Positions 40,758-48,763 of a stretch of 52,604 bases of DNA are shown here, in pieces (positions within the stretch are counted from its first letter, which is position 1; each line of letters opens with the position of its first letter). Location of the stretch: the NCBI GenBank assembly GCA_003539625.1, contig DPOU01000013.1:3953-56556 (forward strand), read 5' to 3'. A program made the position numbers and the translations under genes. The stretch is from Acholeplasmatales bacterium. Lineage in GTDB: Bacteria; Bacillota_I; Bacilli_A; ML615J-28; CAG-313. A model generated the notes under the pieces. That model did not search any database. It saw only the letters and a list, made by a program, of their open reading frames with translations, and was not told where the DNA came from.

Positions 40758-43700
40758 TGAATTATTTAGATTTATTGAAACTTAATTTATCTTTCAAAAA
40801 TACTTTTGAAGATATAAATAATATAAATAACACCCATACTGAAAATATTTATTTATCCGAATGTGCTACTAACTTATCAAAAATGTTAGCAAGTTATTTA
40901 TTCAACCAAAAAAAGCAAAATATAATATATATAACTCCATCAATTTACGAAGCATCTAAAGCCTATGAAGTTATGTGCGATATTGCGGGAACTGACAATG
41001 TCAGTTTTTTTCCAGTTGAAGAATTCATTTCTAGTGAACTTGTCGCGACAAGCGAATCTTTTAGACTCGCTAGAATGTTGACAATAGAACAGATACTAAA
41101 TAAAGTACCACAAATAATTGTCACTAATGTAGAAGGTTATACTCACCAAATAATAAAAAAAGAAAAATTAGAAGAATCTATCTTAAAACTTAAAGTAAAT
41201 GATATATATTCTAGAGATAAACTAGTTCATGAATTAGTTATAAGAGGATATAAAAAGGTGGCAACTACATCAACTAGTGGAACATTTAGCGTTAGAGGGA
41301 GTTTAATAGATGTATATTCTATTAATGAGCAAACTCCAATTAGAATCTATTATTTTGATGATGAAATTGAAAGTATAAAAAAAATAAATGTCGAAACACA
41401 AATGTCAAGTGGTTCTGTTAATGAAATAACAATATATCCACTATATGAAATGTTTTACGATGAAAAAGAAATTGAAAAAATAGTAAAAAGAATAAAATCA
41501 AAAAATATAATTACTGAAAAAATTCAAAGAGATATAGAATCAATTGAAAATTATCAAAATCTTGATCAACTATATACATACTTGCCAGATATTTGTGAAG
41601 AATATCAGCCATTTTATCAATTAATTGAAAATAACATATGTATATATGAAGATTATGCATCGTGTTTAGAACATGAAAAAGCCATGAATGTTGAAATTTC
41701 TGATTATTTTACCATTAATAAAAGACATATCAATAAAGATTTTTTTGTAACTTTACAACAAGCTTTATATTTTGCAAGATTGAATATATTCACTAGTGTT
41801 TTTCGTTCATCTTTGGTTGACATAAAATTAGATCAACATATACCGTTAAATACATCTAATTGTTATGAATATAATAACAATATTAGAACAATGCTAGAAG
41901 ATATAAAGTTAAATAAAGAAAAAACTTATTTAATAACACATATAGATGACAAAAAATTAAAATTTATTGAAGAAACTTTTAATAGCAATCAAATAGATTT
42001 TAAACGTATTGATGATGTAACTGAAATAAAAAAAGGCAGAACATATATATCTGTTATGCCTAATGGATATGGCTTTGAAGATTTAGAGACTAATTTTTCA
42101 ATAATAACTCCTAATGAATTCGCACCAGGCAAAATAATTAAAAGTTCAAAATATCAAAAATTCTTAAAAGATACAACAAAAATATATAACAAAGAAGAAC
42201 TAAACCCAGGCGACTATGTAGTACATCAAGAATATGGAATAGGTAAATACTTAGGAATACAAACTAAAGAAGTACGTAACACTTTAAATGATTACCTATG
42301 TGTTGAGTATTCTGGTGATTCTAAACTTTACATACCAGTTGAAAACATATATGTTTTAGAAAAATATATTGGTTCAAAAGATAAATTGCCTAAACTTAAT
42401 AGTTTAAATAGTAAAGAATGGCAAAAGAAAAAAGAAAAAATTAAAGAAAAAACTCGTGAAATTGCCAAGAAATTAATAAAAGTTCAAGCTGAAAGAGATT
42501 CTAAAATTGGATTTAAATATAAAGAAGATACACTGGAACAAATAGAATTTGAAAATGATTTTGAATACAATGAGACTCAAGATCAAAAAAGAGCAATCGA
42601 AGACGTAAAAAAAGATATGGAAGGCCCACATCCTCTAGACCGTTTAATTTGTGGAGATGTAGGATTTGGAAAAACCGAAATTGCAATGCGGGCTGCATTT
42701 AAAGCAGTTGATAACGGAAAGCAAGTTGCATATCTTGCCCCAACAACCGTTTTAACAAGACAACATTTCTATACTTTCAAAGAAAGATTTGAAAAATATG
42801 GTGTAAGAGTAGAACTTTTAAATAGATTTGTAAATGAAGCAAAGCAAAAAACAATTTTAGATGGACTAAAAAAAGGATACGTTGATATTGTAATAGGAAC
42901 ACATAGAATTTTGTCAAAAGATATAGTGTTCAAAGACTTAGGATTACTGATAGTCGATGAAGAACAACGATTTGGTGTAGAACACAAAGAACGTATAAAG
43001 ATGCTAAAATCAATGGTAGATGTACTTACGCTTACCGCAACACCGATTCCAAGAACATTACAAATGGCATTATCTGGATTAAGAGACTTATCATTAATTG
43101 AAACACCACCAAAAAATAGATTACCTATTCAAACATATGTATTAGAAAGTAATGATTCAGTAATACGGGAAGCAATAAATAGAGAAATGGGAAGAGGAGG
43201 TCAAGTATTCTATTTATTAAATAGAATTTCAGAACTTGATCATATTAGATCTAAAATTCATAAACTTGTTCCTAAAGCCAAAATAGGTTTAATACATGGA
43301 AAAATGGAAAAAGAAGAAATTGAAAATGAATTAGTTCAATTTCTTGACAAAAACTATGATATTTTAATATGCACAACAATTATTGAAACTGGAATAGATA
43401 TACCAAATGCTAATACTTTAATAATTGAAAGAGCAGATATTCTAGGTTTATCTCAACTATATCAAATAAGAGGAAGAGTAGGAAGAGGCGAAAGACTATC
43501 ATATGCATATTTAATGTATGACAAGAACAAAATAATAACATCTAATGCCGCAAAAAGGTTAGAAGCCATTAAAGAATTCACAGAACTTGGTAGTGGATAT
43601 AAAATTGCAATGAGAGACTTAGCTATAAGAGGTTCTGGTGATATTTTAGGTAGTGAACAATCAGGATATATTGATGCGGTGGGAATGGATTTATATATGA

Positions 43701-44218
43701 AACTTCTTAACGAGGCAATAAACGAAGAAAAAGGTCTTCCAAAAGAAGAAGATAATATAAGAAAATACCATATTGATGTGTCACGCCATGTTGATGAAAA
43801 ATATGTTGAAGATGACGCAATAAGAATTGAAATACATCAATCAATCAGTAAAATCAAATCACGTGAACAAATTAATATGTTAATAAAAGAATATACTGAT
43901 CGCTATGGTAAATTAAGCGAACAAATCTTGTTGTATATGGAAGAAAAATATCTTGAATATCTTTTAAAGAAATTAGATGTTGAGTCGTATAAAGAAACAA
44001 CAGATGAAATAAAAATAGTTTTTGATGAAGATATATCATCTAGGATGAATGCAACAAAATTATTTGATTTATCTATTGATATGAAATTAAAGTATAAATT
44101 CGATTATCGAAATAAACGAATAATAATTAAAATTGATCCACATGAAACAACCAAAAGTTATATATATGGTTTAGTAAATTATTTAGAAGCAGTAGATAAA
44201 AATGTTGTAAAACGATAG
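40757..44218 (+). CDS. mfd: Transcription-repair coupling factor Mfd
   Basis: A 1153-aa translocase that removes RNA polymerase stalled at DNA damage and recruits UvrA. Features in order: a UvrB-like N-terminus (about 1-400, TSTSGTFSVRGSLIDVYSI), the RNA polymerase-interacting domain (GDYVVHQEYGIGKYLGI, about 485-540), Walker A ICGDVGFGKTEIAMRAAFKA (about 635), DEEQRFGV, TATPIPRTLQMALSG, motif VI region RGRVGRGERLSYAYL, and a C-terminal regulatory domain. The length is normal. Confidence 0.98.
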   Translation: MNYLDLLKLNLSFKNTFEDINNINNTHTENIYLSECATNLSKMLASYLFNQKKQNIIYITPSIYEASKAYEVMCDIAGTDNVSFFPVEEFISSELVATSESFRLARMLTIEQILNKVPQIIVTNVEGYTHQIIKKEKLEESILKLKVNDIYSRDKLVHELVIRGYKKVATTSTSGTFSVRGSLIDVYSINEQTPIRIYYFDDEIESIKKINVETQMSSGSVNEITIYPLYEMFYDEKEIEKIVKRIKSKNIITEKIQRDIESIENYQNLDQLYTYLPDICEEYQPFYQLIENNICIYEDYASCLEHEKAMNVEISDYFTINKRHINKDFFVTLQQALYFARLNIFTSVFRSSLVDIKLDQHIPLNTSNCYEYNNNIRTMLEDIKLNKEKTYLITHIDDKKLKFIEETFNSNQIDFKRIDDVTEIKKGRTYISVMPNGYGFEDLETNFSIITPNEFAPGKIIKSSKYQKFLKDTTKIYNKEELNPGDYVVHQEYGIGKYLGIQTKEVRNTLNDYLCVEYSGDSKLYIPVENIYVLEKYIGSKDKLPKLNSLNSKEWQKKKEKIKEKTREIAKKLIKVQAERDSKIGFKYKEDTLEQIEFENDFEYNETQDQKRAIEDVKKDMEGPHPLDRLICGDVGFGKTEIAMRAAFKAVDNGKQVAYLAPTTVLTRQHFYTFKERFEKYGVRVELLNRFVNEAKQKTILDGLKKGYVDIVIGTHRILSKDIVFKDLGLLIVDEEQRFGVEHKERIKMLKSMVDVLTLTATPIPRTLQMALSGLRDLSLIETPPKNRLPIQTYVLESNDSVIREAINREMGRGGQVFYLLNRISELDHIRSKIHKLVPKAKIGLIHGKMEKEEIENELVQFLDKNYDILICTTIIETGIDIPNANTLIIERADILGLSQLYQIRGRVGRGERLSYAYLMYDKNKIITSNAAKRLEAIKEFTELGSGYKIAMRDLAIRGSGDILGSEQSGYIDAVGMDLYMKLLNEAINEEKGLPKEEDNIRKYHIDVSRHVDEKYVEDDAIRIEIHQSISKIKSREQINMLIKEYTDRYGKLSEQILLYMEEKYLEYLLKKLDVESYKETTDEIKIVFDEDISSRMNATKLFDLSIDMKLKYKFDYRNKRIIIKIDPHETTKSYIYGLVNYLEAVDKNVVKR

Positions 44219-44230
44219 TATAAACAACAA

Positions 44231-44275
44231 AAAAACTTCCATACTAATATTAGCAAACAAAGCGTGGAGGTTTTA
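44231..44275 (+). promoter_or_regulatory. Possible SD-masking hairpin before spoVT
   Basis: AAAACTTCCA (about 44231-44240) can pair with TGGAGGTTTT (44265-44274), with one G-U wobble, burying the spoVT SD (GGAGG 44266-44270). Might modulate translation; not tested, and it could be chance. Confidence 0.35.
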
Positions 44276-44281
44276 ATATAT

Positions 44282-44809
44282 ATGAAAGCAACTGGAGTAG
44301 TAAGACGTATAGATGACTTAGGACGAATAGTACTTCCTAAAGAACTTAGAAGAACGATGCGAATAAAAGAAGGAGAATCATTGGAAATATATACTGATGG
44401 TACCGATAGAATAATATTAAAAAAATATTCACCCGTTCAAAACGTAAATGATTTTGTCGAAGAATTTGTCGAGAGTTTATATGCTTCTAATAAAAAAGAT
44501 ATAATAATAACTGATAATGAAAAAGTAATTGCTTATGCAGGAAACTTTAAACAAGATATTTCAAACAAAAGAATATCTATGAGATTAGAAGAAAAAATGA
44601 ACAAAAGACAAACCCAAGTAGTTGATAAAGCAGAAAATTTTGAATTTTTAGAAAATTATAATATTCCTAAGGCAGCAATTATTAAACCAATCAATGTTCT
44701 AGGTGATATATCTGGATCGGTAATTGTGCTAAGCGATTCCATAACTGATGTTGAAAAAACACTTGCGGAATTTGGTGGAATGTTTATGGGAAGATATCTA
44801 GAAGGCTAG
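44282..44809 (+). CDS. spoVT: Stage V sporulation regulator SpoVT
   Basis: A 175-aa regulator, near the Bacillus length of 178. The N-terminal AbrB-type domain (1-50: MKATGVVRRIDDLGRIVLPKELRRT) is followed by a GAF-like C-terminal domain (about 58-175). The start ATG 44282 is used because the GTG frame start overlaps the SD. In Bacillus it tunes sigma-G forespore genes and lies directly after mfd, as here. Synteny and length favour SpoVT over AbrB, which lacks the GAF domain. Confidence 0.93.
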   Translation: MKATGVVRRIDDLGRIVLPKELRRTMRIKEGESLEIYTDGTDRIILKKYSPVQNVNDFVEEFVESLYASNKKDIIITDNEKVIAYAGNFKQDISNKRISMRLEEKMNKRQTQVVDKAENFEFLENYNIPKAAIIKPINVLGDISGSVIVLSDSITDVEKTLAEFGGMFMGRYLEG

Positions 44810-44820
44810 TAAAAAATAAG

Positions 44821-44848
44821 CAAAGTAATATAGTATTACTTTGTTTTT
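44821..44848 (+). terminator. Terminator after spoVT
   Basis: CAAAGTAATA (44821-44830) pairs with TATTACTTTG (44834-44843) around TAG, followed by TTTTTAC. Confidence 0.75.
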
Positions 44849-44883
44849 ACTTTACGGTTTAATAAAGTTTTAGGGTGTAATAT

Positions 44884-44912
44884 TTTACATTTTAAATAAA
44901 ATGAAGTAATAT
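44884..44912 (+). promoter_or_regulatory. Predicted promoter of fba
   Basis: TTTACA (44884-44889), 17 bp and TAATAT (44907-44912), 40 bp before the start codon. The -10 is moderate. Confidence 0.5.
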
Positions 44913-44951
44913 ATATGCGTAAAGATTAAAAATAAGAATGGAGGAACAAAT

Positions 44952-45815
44952 ATGCCACTAGTTAATATGAGTAGTATGTTAGAAAAAGCAAGAGAAGGCA
45001 AGTATGCAGTAGGTCAATTCAACATTAACAACCTTGAATGGACAAAAACAATTTTAGAAACTGCTGAAAAGAATCAATCACCAGTTATACTAGGTGTATC
45101 TGAAGGTGCCGGAAAATATATGGGTGGATTTGAAACAGTAGTAGGTATGGTAAAAGGATTAATGAAATACCTTAACATCACTGTTGATGTTGCTATCCAT
45201 CTAGATCATGGATCAAGTTTTGAAAGTTGTAAAAATGCAATTGATGCTGGCTTTACTTCAGTTATGATTGATGGTTCACATCATCCAATTGATGACAACA
45301 TCAAAATGACAAAACAAGTTGTTGATTATGCACATCCTAGAGGAGTAACAGTTGAAGCTGAAGTTGGTACTGTTGGTGGAAACGAAGATGGTGTTATTGG
45401 CGGTATTAAATATGCTGATTTAAATGAATGCGTTCGTATCGTCAAAGAAGCAAAAGTTGACGCATTAGCTCCTGCACTAGGTTCAGTTCATGGACCTTAT
45501 CAAGGTGAACCAGTTTTAGGATTTACTGAAATGGAAGCTATCGGAAAAGCTTGTCAATTACCATTAGTTTTACATGGTGGAACAGGTATTCCAGATGATA
45601 AAATTAAACACGCAATTGCTTGCGGAACTTGCAAAATAAACGTAAATACTGAATGTCAATTAGCATTTAATAAATTACTAAGAGAATTCTTAGCAGATGA
45701 AAAGAATGCAAAAATCTATGACCCTCGTAAAATACTTGGCCCTGCATCAAAAGGTATTGCTCAAGCGGTAGACGAAAAAATGCATGTTTTTGGTTCAGTA
45801 AATAAACAAAATTAA
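44952..45815 (+). CDS. fba: Fructose-bisphosphate aldolase, class II
   Basis: A 287-aa zinc-dependent aldolase of glycolysis. Zn and catalytic motifs are visible: AIHLDHGSSFE (metal His and catalytic Asp), EAEVGTVGGNEDG, VHGPYQGEP and LHGGTGIPDDKIKHAI. The length is typical of Firmicutes FbaA. GGAGG precedes the ATG. It has its own terminator, so it is probably a monocistronic, strongly expressed gene. Confidence 0.97.
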   Translation: MPLVNMSSMLEKAREGKYAVGQFNINNLEWTKTILETAEKNQSPVILGVSEGAGKYMGGFETVVGMVKGLMKYLNITVDVAIHLDHGSSFESCKNAIDAGFTSVMIDGSHHPIDDNIKMTKQVVDYAHPRGVTVEAEVGTVGGNEDGVIGGIKYADLNECVRIVKEAKVDALAPALGSVHGPYQGEPVLGFTEMEAIGKACQLPLVLHGGTGIPDDKIKHAIACGTCKINVNTECQLAFNKLLREFLADEKNAKIYDPRKILGPASKGIAQAVDEKMHVFGSVNKQN

Positions 45816-45828
45816 TTAAAAAAAGAAG

Positions 45829-45860
45829 AAAACGGCTAGATAAAAATAGCCGTTTTTTTT
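45829..45860 (+). terminator. Strong terminator after fba
   Basis: AAAACGGCTA (45829-45838) and TAGCCGTTTT (45847-45856) form a perfect 10-bp stem, followed by a run of Ts. Confidence 0.9.
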
Positions 45861-45878
45861 CAAAATTTAATAAATAAA

Positions 45879-45907
45879 TTGCTAAATAGAAATATGAGTG
45901 ATATAAT
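45879..45907 (+). promoter_or_regulatory. Predicted promoter of the lipoprotein pair
   Basis: TTGCTA (45879-45884), 17 bp and TATAAT (45902-45907), 27 bp before the first lipoprotein start. Confidence 0.75.
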
Positions 45908-45934
45908 TATATACATGAAAATTAAGGAGGAAAT

Positions 45935-46885
45935 ATGAAAAAAATATTGACATTTATTTCACTATTTATAATGATATTGACTCTTTCTTCATGTGGAGTA
46001 AAAAAAGAAATAAAAGAAAAAACACTTCCTGATGGGAACACTTTAGATGAAGAATCAATCAGTCAATATGCTGAAGAGATAAAAACAATTTACGATAGTG
46101 AAGTTGAAAACTATAATAAACTTGAAACTAGTTGGTATAGTATATCGACAGATGCTATCACAGAAGAAGAAACTGAAAACAATGACTATACTGAAAAAAC
46201 TAAAGCATGGCTTAATATGGAGTATCTCTTTTATGATACACCACTTAGCTATGAATCAAAGTCAAAAATGACAATTACTTGTAAAGCAGAAACTGAAAAA
46301 ATATATACTTCAGTGGATAGAATTGATGAAAACGAAAATGCGGTAATTAATTTGAAAGCCAAAGTAATAAAAATTGATGGTAAGGTGTATCTAGATCTTG
46401 ATGTAAAAACCAAAACAAATAATTCAGAGTCAAAAACAAATCAAAAATATAGTTATGATGCTTCTTCATTTGATATGAGTTATATAGAAAGTATAATAAG
46501 AGGATTAGGTATTGACGTTTCTCTTGATGTAATTTTTGATGATGGTAATAGTTTCAATCAATCACTTAAAAAAACCATGTATCAATCATTTGAAAAAATT
46601 GGAAACAAAAAAGACTCAGGAACAACAACAAGTGATGATACTATATCAGCAGTAATAAAATCTAAAAAAGGCTTTGCGGTATCAATGTTTAAAGATACTA
46701 ACAATGAAAGTGAAAAAAGCAATATGATATGGGAATGCGATGATAATTATGATACTAAAAAACTATATATTTATAGTAAAAACGTTCAAGAAAATTCAAA
46801 AGCTACAATATCAATGGAAGTTAAAAAAGTTTTATTTGGAGTAGTTATTGCTCCTACTGAAACAGAAAAGTATGAGGCGAAATAA
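45935..46885 (+). CDS. Lipoprotein of unknown function
   Basis: A 316-aa protein with a lipoprotein signal ending LSSC (Cys20); the mature part is outside the membrane. It is rich in Lys, Glu, Asp, Ser and Thr with many alternating beta-like stretches (AVINLKAKVIKIDGKVYLDLDVKT, ATISMEVKKVLFGVVI). This suggests a beta-rich fold of the LppX/LolA type, without a sequence match that I can defend. A second lipoprotein starts one base after its stop. The pair share promoter and terminator and probably act together. Confidence 0.8.
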   Translation: MKKILTFISLFIMILTLSSCGVKKEIKEKTLPDGNTLDEESISQYAEEIKTIYDSEVENYNKLETSWYSISTDAITEEETENNDYTEKTKAWLNMEYLFYDTPLSYESKSKMTITCKAETEKIYTSVDRIDENENAVINLKAKVIKIDGKVYLDLDVKTKTNNSESKTNQKYSYDASSFDMSYIESIIRGLGIDVSLDVIFDDGNSFNQSLKKTMYQSFEKIGNKKDSGTTTSDDTISAVIKSKKGFAVSMFKDTNNESEKSNMIWECDDNYDTKKLYIYSKNVQENSKATISMEVKKVLFGVVIAPTETEKYEAK

Positions 46886-46886
46886 T

Positions 46887-47681
46887 ATGAAAAAAATAAT
46901 AACTCTTTTATTAACACTTATAATGGCAGTTTCACTTGGTAGTTGTAAAAATAGCAAGAAGAATAAAATAGCTACAGCTAATGAATTAAGAAATTACTTA
47001 GATTCTATCGAACTAAAAGAAGATTATAACATTGAAGTTACATATAAATCAATAGATCGCAACGTGAATTCTAAAGAAGGTAATACAATAAAAGGAATCG
47101 TTAAAGGTTATGCAAATGTAACAAGCAAAGAATTAACACAATTCTATCTTTATTTAGAAGAAATTAGTGCAGTTAGAACGCCTACAATGTATGGTAAAAA
47201 TGTTAAAAAAACGATTTCAAAAGGAAAAGTATATGCACAAAAGTTCAATCAAGAAGATGAAAAAGACAACATAATTTATCTTTATAATTATGAAAAAAAT
47301 GTAGACGGAAAAAATTGGTCTAAAGTAGAAGCAAAAACAAAAGAAAAAAATGTTGGGTCAAGCTATACAAGTTATTTTGACTTCTATACTGAATTTTACA
47401 ATGAATTAGAAAACTTCTATGAACAAGCCAAAAAAACTGATTTAGATCTTGCATTGGATATAAATAAAGGCTTTTGTACTATTAGAAATGAAAAATGCAT
47501 ATTAAAAATATCATCTGAAAGATTACAAGAAACATATACATTTATAAAAGATGATAATGGATTACGTCGTATAGAATATATATCAGAAGCAAACGATAAA
47601 AAAGTTGAAATAGTAGTAAAACTTGTTTCAAAACAAAAAGAAGTAAAGACTCCAAAAGATGCTTCAGAATATAAAGGCTAA
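46887..47681 (+). CDS. Lipoprotein of unknown function, partner of the preceding one
   Basis: A 264-aa lipoprotein. The ATG 46887 is chosen because TGAGGCG lies upstream and the protein then opens with a clean signal, MKKIITLLLTLIMAVSLGSC (Cys20). The frame 13 codons longer destroys the signal. It is beta-rich and Lys/Asn-heavy, with no recognised domain. The start lies 1 bp after the upstream gene. The two proteins are similar in composition and plan (signal, charged N-region, beta strands), possibly distant paralogues. Confidence 0.8.
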   Translation: MKKIITLLLTLIMAVSLGSCKNSKKNKIATANELRNYLDSIELKEDYNIEVTYKSIDRNVNSKEGNTIKGIVKGYANVTSKELTQFYLYLEEISAVRTPTMYGKNVKKTISKGKVYAQKFNQEDEKDNIIYLYNYEKNVDGKNWSKVEAKTKEKNVGSSYTSYFDFYTEFYNELENFYEQAKKTDLDLALDINKGFCTIRNEKCILKISSERLQETYTFIKDDNGLRRIEYISEANDKKVEIVVKLVSKQKEVKTPKDASEYKG

Positions 47682-47702
47682 AACATACATTGATTAAAAA
47701 AA

Positions 47703-47748
47703 TAACACATTATAGTTAAGAATGGAGTTCTTAATATAATGTGTTTTT
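47703..47748 (+). terminator. Terminator after the lipoprotein pair
   Basis: A long stem AACACATTATA with TATAATGTGTT, plus an inner TAAGAA/TTCTTA arm, followed by TTTTTAAT. Confidence 0.85.
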
Positions 47749-47797
47749 AATATGATTAGTAAAATTTGTAAAATTACAAAATAAGAAAAATAATTGT

Positions 47798-47826
47798 TTG
47801 CGTTTTTTTTATTGGTATGTTATAAT
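47798..47826 (+). promoter_or_regulatory. Predicted promoter of the glycosyltransferase-NAGPA unit
   Basis: TTGCGT (47798-47803), 17 bp and TATAAT (47821-47826), with an extended-10 TG upstream. Confidence 0.7.
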
Positions 47827-47845
47827 AAAAGAGAGGTTTATGCAT

Positions 47846-48763
47846 ATGCAAACACAAGAACATCAATTCAATGAATTAGATATTAGAGCAGTTTTATTGT
47901 TAAAAAAAAGAGTTGTAGACGAAAAAGATATCCAAACATATGTTAATGAAATATCAACTTATGTAAATAGTCTAAACTATTTATACATATATAATATGAC
48001 TAATCAAGATTTGACAGATTTTTACAAAGCATTAAAAAAGTTTAATAACATTTCATATGCAACTGTTGAAGATTACGGAGAAGTAGAAAATTATCAAATG
48101 GCATATGAGCAATTGATAGATTCGGGCTGTCAATATGGAGTTGTGTTAGAACAAGGATACTACTATGAAGAAGGCGATTTTCTAAGACTTAGAAAATACG
48201 CAATAGAACATATAGATAAAAATATTGCGGTAATAACGGCCTTACCTTTGCGTGGTTGTGAACCATTTTCAAGAAGTGGTGAAGAATATAGAGAGTGTAA
48301 AGGGTGTCATCTTACAGGTGCACTTGTTAATTTAGACATATTTAATAAAATAGGTGGTCTTAAAATTGAATATTACCAGTCAATGTTTGATTATGAGTAT
48401 TGTTTAAGAGCTCAAAAAAATAATTATAAAATTATATTGTTAGAAAATTGTGTTATAAGAACAACAAATTATAAAATAGTTGAGAAAAGATATTTCTTTA
48501 TGAAGTTTTCATCGTTTGAGTATGATTTAATGGATTTGTATTATCAAACTCGTAATAGATTTTATTTGTGGGAGGAGTATGAAACTATTAATCCCGAATA
48601 TGTAAAATTAGATAAAAAGCTTTATAAAGATGAAAGATATGATATAAAACGAAGTGATCCACAATATCGGGATAAATTTTATATGATGGAAGAAGCAAAA
48701 TATGACTATATAAGAAGAATAACAGGAAAATATAAAGGAGGAAAAGAAAGTGAAAAAGATTAA
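47846..48763 (+). CDS. GT2-like glycosyltransferase (rhamnosyltransferase-like)
   Basis: A 305-aa protein, soluble or peripheral. I chose the ATG at 47846, 9 nt after GAGAGG; an ATG two codons earlier is only 3 nt away. The order of segments follows GT2 rhamnosyltransferase-like enzymes: an N-terminal sugar-nucleotide fold (LYIYNMTNQDL), a degenerate donor-metal region (CQYGVVLEQGYYYEEGDFL, where DxD is not intact), CHLTGALVNLDIFNKIGGL, FDYEYCLRAQKNNYKIILLENCVI and a final YYQTRNRFYLW motif. The weak metal motif makes catalysis uncertain. It overlaps the next gene by 14 bp, linking it to surface glycan work. Confidence 0.7.
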   Translation: MQTQEHQFNELDIRAVLLLKKRVVDEKDIQTYVNEISTYVNSLNYLYIYNMTNQDLTDFYKALKKFNNISYATVEDYGEVENYQMAYEQLIDSGCQYGVVLEQGYYYEEGDFLRLRKYAIEHIDKNIAVITALPLRGCEPFSRSGEEYRECKGCHLTGALVNLDIFNKIGGLKIEYYQSMFDYEYCLRAQKNNYKIILLENCVIRTTNYKIVEKRYFFMKFSSFEYDLMDLYYQTRNRFYLWEEYETINPEYVKLDKKLYKDERYDIKRSDPQYRDKFYMMEEAKYDYIRRITGKYKGGKESEKD

